This document shows positions 63,150-64,000 of a DNA stretch of 64,000 bases, piece by piece. This DNA is from Bacteroidales bacterium (GTDB lineage: Bacteria; Bacteroidota; Bacteroidia; Bacteroidales; GCA-2748055): NCBI GenBank assembly GCA_016936975.1, contig JAFGWU010000045.1:1-64000 (forward strand). Direction: 5' to 3'. A model generated the notes under the pieces. That model was not told the origin of the DNA. It saw only the letters and a list, made by a program, of their open reading frames with translations, and searched no databases. Both the position numbers and the translations under genes were made by a program. Position 1 is the stretch's first letter, and every line of letters begins with the position of its first letter.

Positions 63150-64000
63150 ATGAGAAATTGTATTGCATCCGGAGTCCTGATCAGTTTATTTTTATTCACC
63201 GCCTGTCTTCGGGAATCCGTTGAACCTTCCTTAACAACGGTGTCTTGGCATGGTAAGGAGCGGGAAATACGCTATCGCCCCTATGGGGAGGATTTCGTCA
63301 TCACAAATGGCAACCGGCGTTTCAACCGGGCCCTGTATGGCACCCACTCCGGATTCCGGGTTGAGGCGGGGGATCTGCCTGAATTTGCGCTTTACCTTCC
63401 CGGAATGGGAGGTAATTTAAAATTCGGTCTGATGGCAGAAGATACTTCCCTGTGGTTAATAGATGCAAAGCATATTACAGCCCGCTACAGGCCGGGATCG
63501 ATGATCTATGAAGTACAAGATTCCATAATCGGCAGGGGAACCCTGCATCTGTCAGTCATTCCGCTTGACAGGGCCGATGGGATGGTGATCAAAATACGCT
63601 CCGAAAATATGAATCCTGATACCCGTTTATTATGGGCATTCGGAGGCGCCAACGGAAAGCGGTTCAACCGTGAAGGAGATATCGGTGCCGATCCCGAATC
63701 TGTCTTCTATCTGAAACCGGAGTATTGTGTGGGGAATCAATTTACCCTCGAGGGAAATACCTTTCTGCTGAGTTACAGATCGGTCCGTACCCATGCCATG
63801 GCTTATTCATCGGGATTTGCACCCCCGGGAGGAGACCTGAGAATTTGCGATGCCCGTGCACAGGATTCGCCATACAGTCTTTATCATTCAACGGATACAA
63901 CCATACCGGTTGTGACCGGCATGCATAATCTACCAGAAGGCCAGAATATTTATTTCTGTGTATCCAATACCAAGAACGGTACAGCTACGGATTACGAATC
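63150..64000 (+). CDS. DUF4450 family lipoprotein, N-terminal part (runs off the window)
   Basis: The frame opens at the ATG at 63150 and runs unbroken to the window end, giving about 283 residues. The lipoprotein signal (CIASGVLISLFLFTAC) leads into a stretch typical of DUF4450: YRPYGEDFVITNGNRRFNRA, LYGTHSGFRVEAGDLPEF and ALYLPGMGGNLKFGL. Full-length members are large (over 1000 residues) outer-surface proteins in polysaccharide-utilisation contexts of Bacteroidota. Their precise activity is not established to my knowledge. No susC/susD pair is in view; it may lie beyond the window. Confidence 0.85.
   Translation, partial: MRNCIASGVLISLFLFTACLRESVEPSLTTVSWHGKEREIRYRPYGEDFVITNGNRRFNRALYGTHSGFRVEAGDLPEFALYLPGMGGNLKFGLMAEDTSLWLIDAKHITARYRPGSMIYEVQDSIIGRGTLHLSVIPLDRADGMVIKIRSENMNPDTRLLWAFGGANGKRFNREGDIGADPESVFYLKPEYCVGNQFTLEGNTFLLSYRSVRTHAMAYSSGFAPPGGDLRICDARAQDSPYSLYHSTDTTIPVVTGMHNLPEGQNIYFCVSNTKNGTATDYE

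Overview
The window looks like a chromosomal segment of a Bacteroidota bacterium, most likely order Bacteroidales or Marinilabiliales. The evidence is type IX secretion (PorZ at the left edge and two very large proteins with 'YPNP' C-terminal sorting domains), promoters of the TTTG/TAnnTTTG type, few Shine-Dalgarno sequences, Y_Y_Y/regulator-propeller sensors, the ftsX-DUF3098-uppP-truB-queA gene order, and a DUF4450 lipoprotein. I see no integrase, transposase, CRISPR array, rRNA or phage structural cluster. It reads as vertically inherited chromosome with an accessory right half.

Left part (1-26.6 kb), mostly housekeeping. On the minus strand are the 5' part of porZ, rdgB, and a tandem universal stress protein with a clear terminator. 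On the plus strand a propeller-sensor adenylate cyclase is followed by ilvE and then the ftsX/DUF3098/uppP/truB/queA/GH3/deoxynucleoside kinase run. tRNA-Asn(GTT) follows on the minus strand. Next come an adenosine-kinase-like PfkB protein, the decayed 3' end of a DUF2797 gene, a PadR/PspC pair, tRNA-Gln(TTG), an FkbM methyltransferase, a small outer-membrane protein, a YgjP-type metallopeptidase, a TolC/HlyD pair, tsaB, efp and a GAF-SpoIIE phosphatase.

Middle (26.6-39 kb). A minus-strand operon cvpA-tyrS-Wzz-O-antigen ligase links translation with surface polysaccharide. Upstream of it, a second tight minus-strand run encodes a PPP-type metallophosphoesterase, a secreted hypothetical protein, a 38-codon ORF not seen in ordinary gene calls, a coiled-coil RmuC-like nuclease-fold protein and a HAD phosphatase, with stop/start overlaps at the last two joints. 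Then come a HAD-IB phosphatase, a secreted hypothetical, an isoprenylcysteine-methyltransferase-like membrane protein, an exported O-methyltransferase-like protein and a small zinc-ribbon-like protein. A palindromic repeat element lies at 39.13-39.27 kb.

Right part (39.3-64 kb), rich in surface and envelope genes. A secreted phage-tail-collar protein lies just upstream of a 1337-residue T9SS cargo protein with a long helical centre. Then come an S41 lipoprotein protease, a barrel-like protein, a lipoprotein-type propeller sensor with a cytoplasmic SpoIIE phosphatase, a tricorn-like S41 protease, DUF2007, a second isoprenylcysteine-methyltransferase-like protein, a UDG-superfamily protein, an MFS transporter, a CNNM/CBS protein, a 1505-residue CotH-kinase/lamin-tail/beta-helix T9SS cargo, and the start of a DUF4450 lipoprotein. 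Short dispersed intergenic repeats are concentrated here.

The best candidates for something undescribed are the phosphoesterase/38-aa/RmuC-like/HAD operon, the tail-collar plus giant T9SS pair, and the two propeller receptors that couple periplasmic sensing to a cyclase or a phosphatase. All assignments come from reading the sequence by eye; no database search was run.
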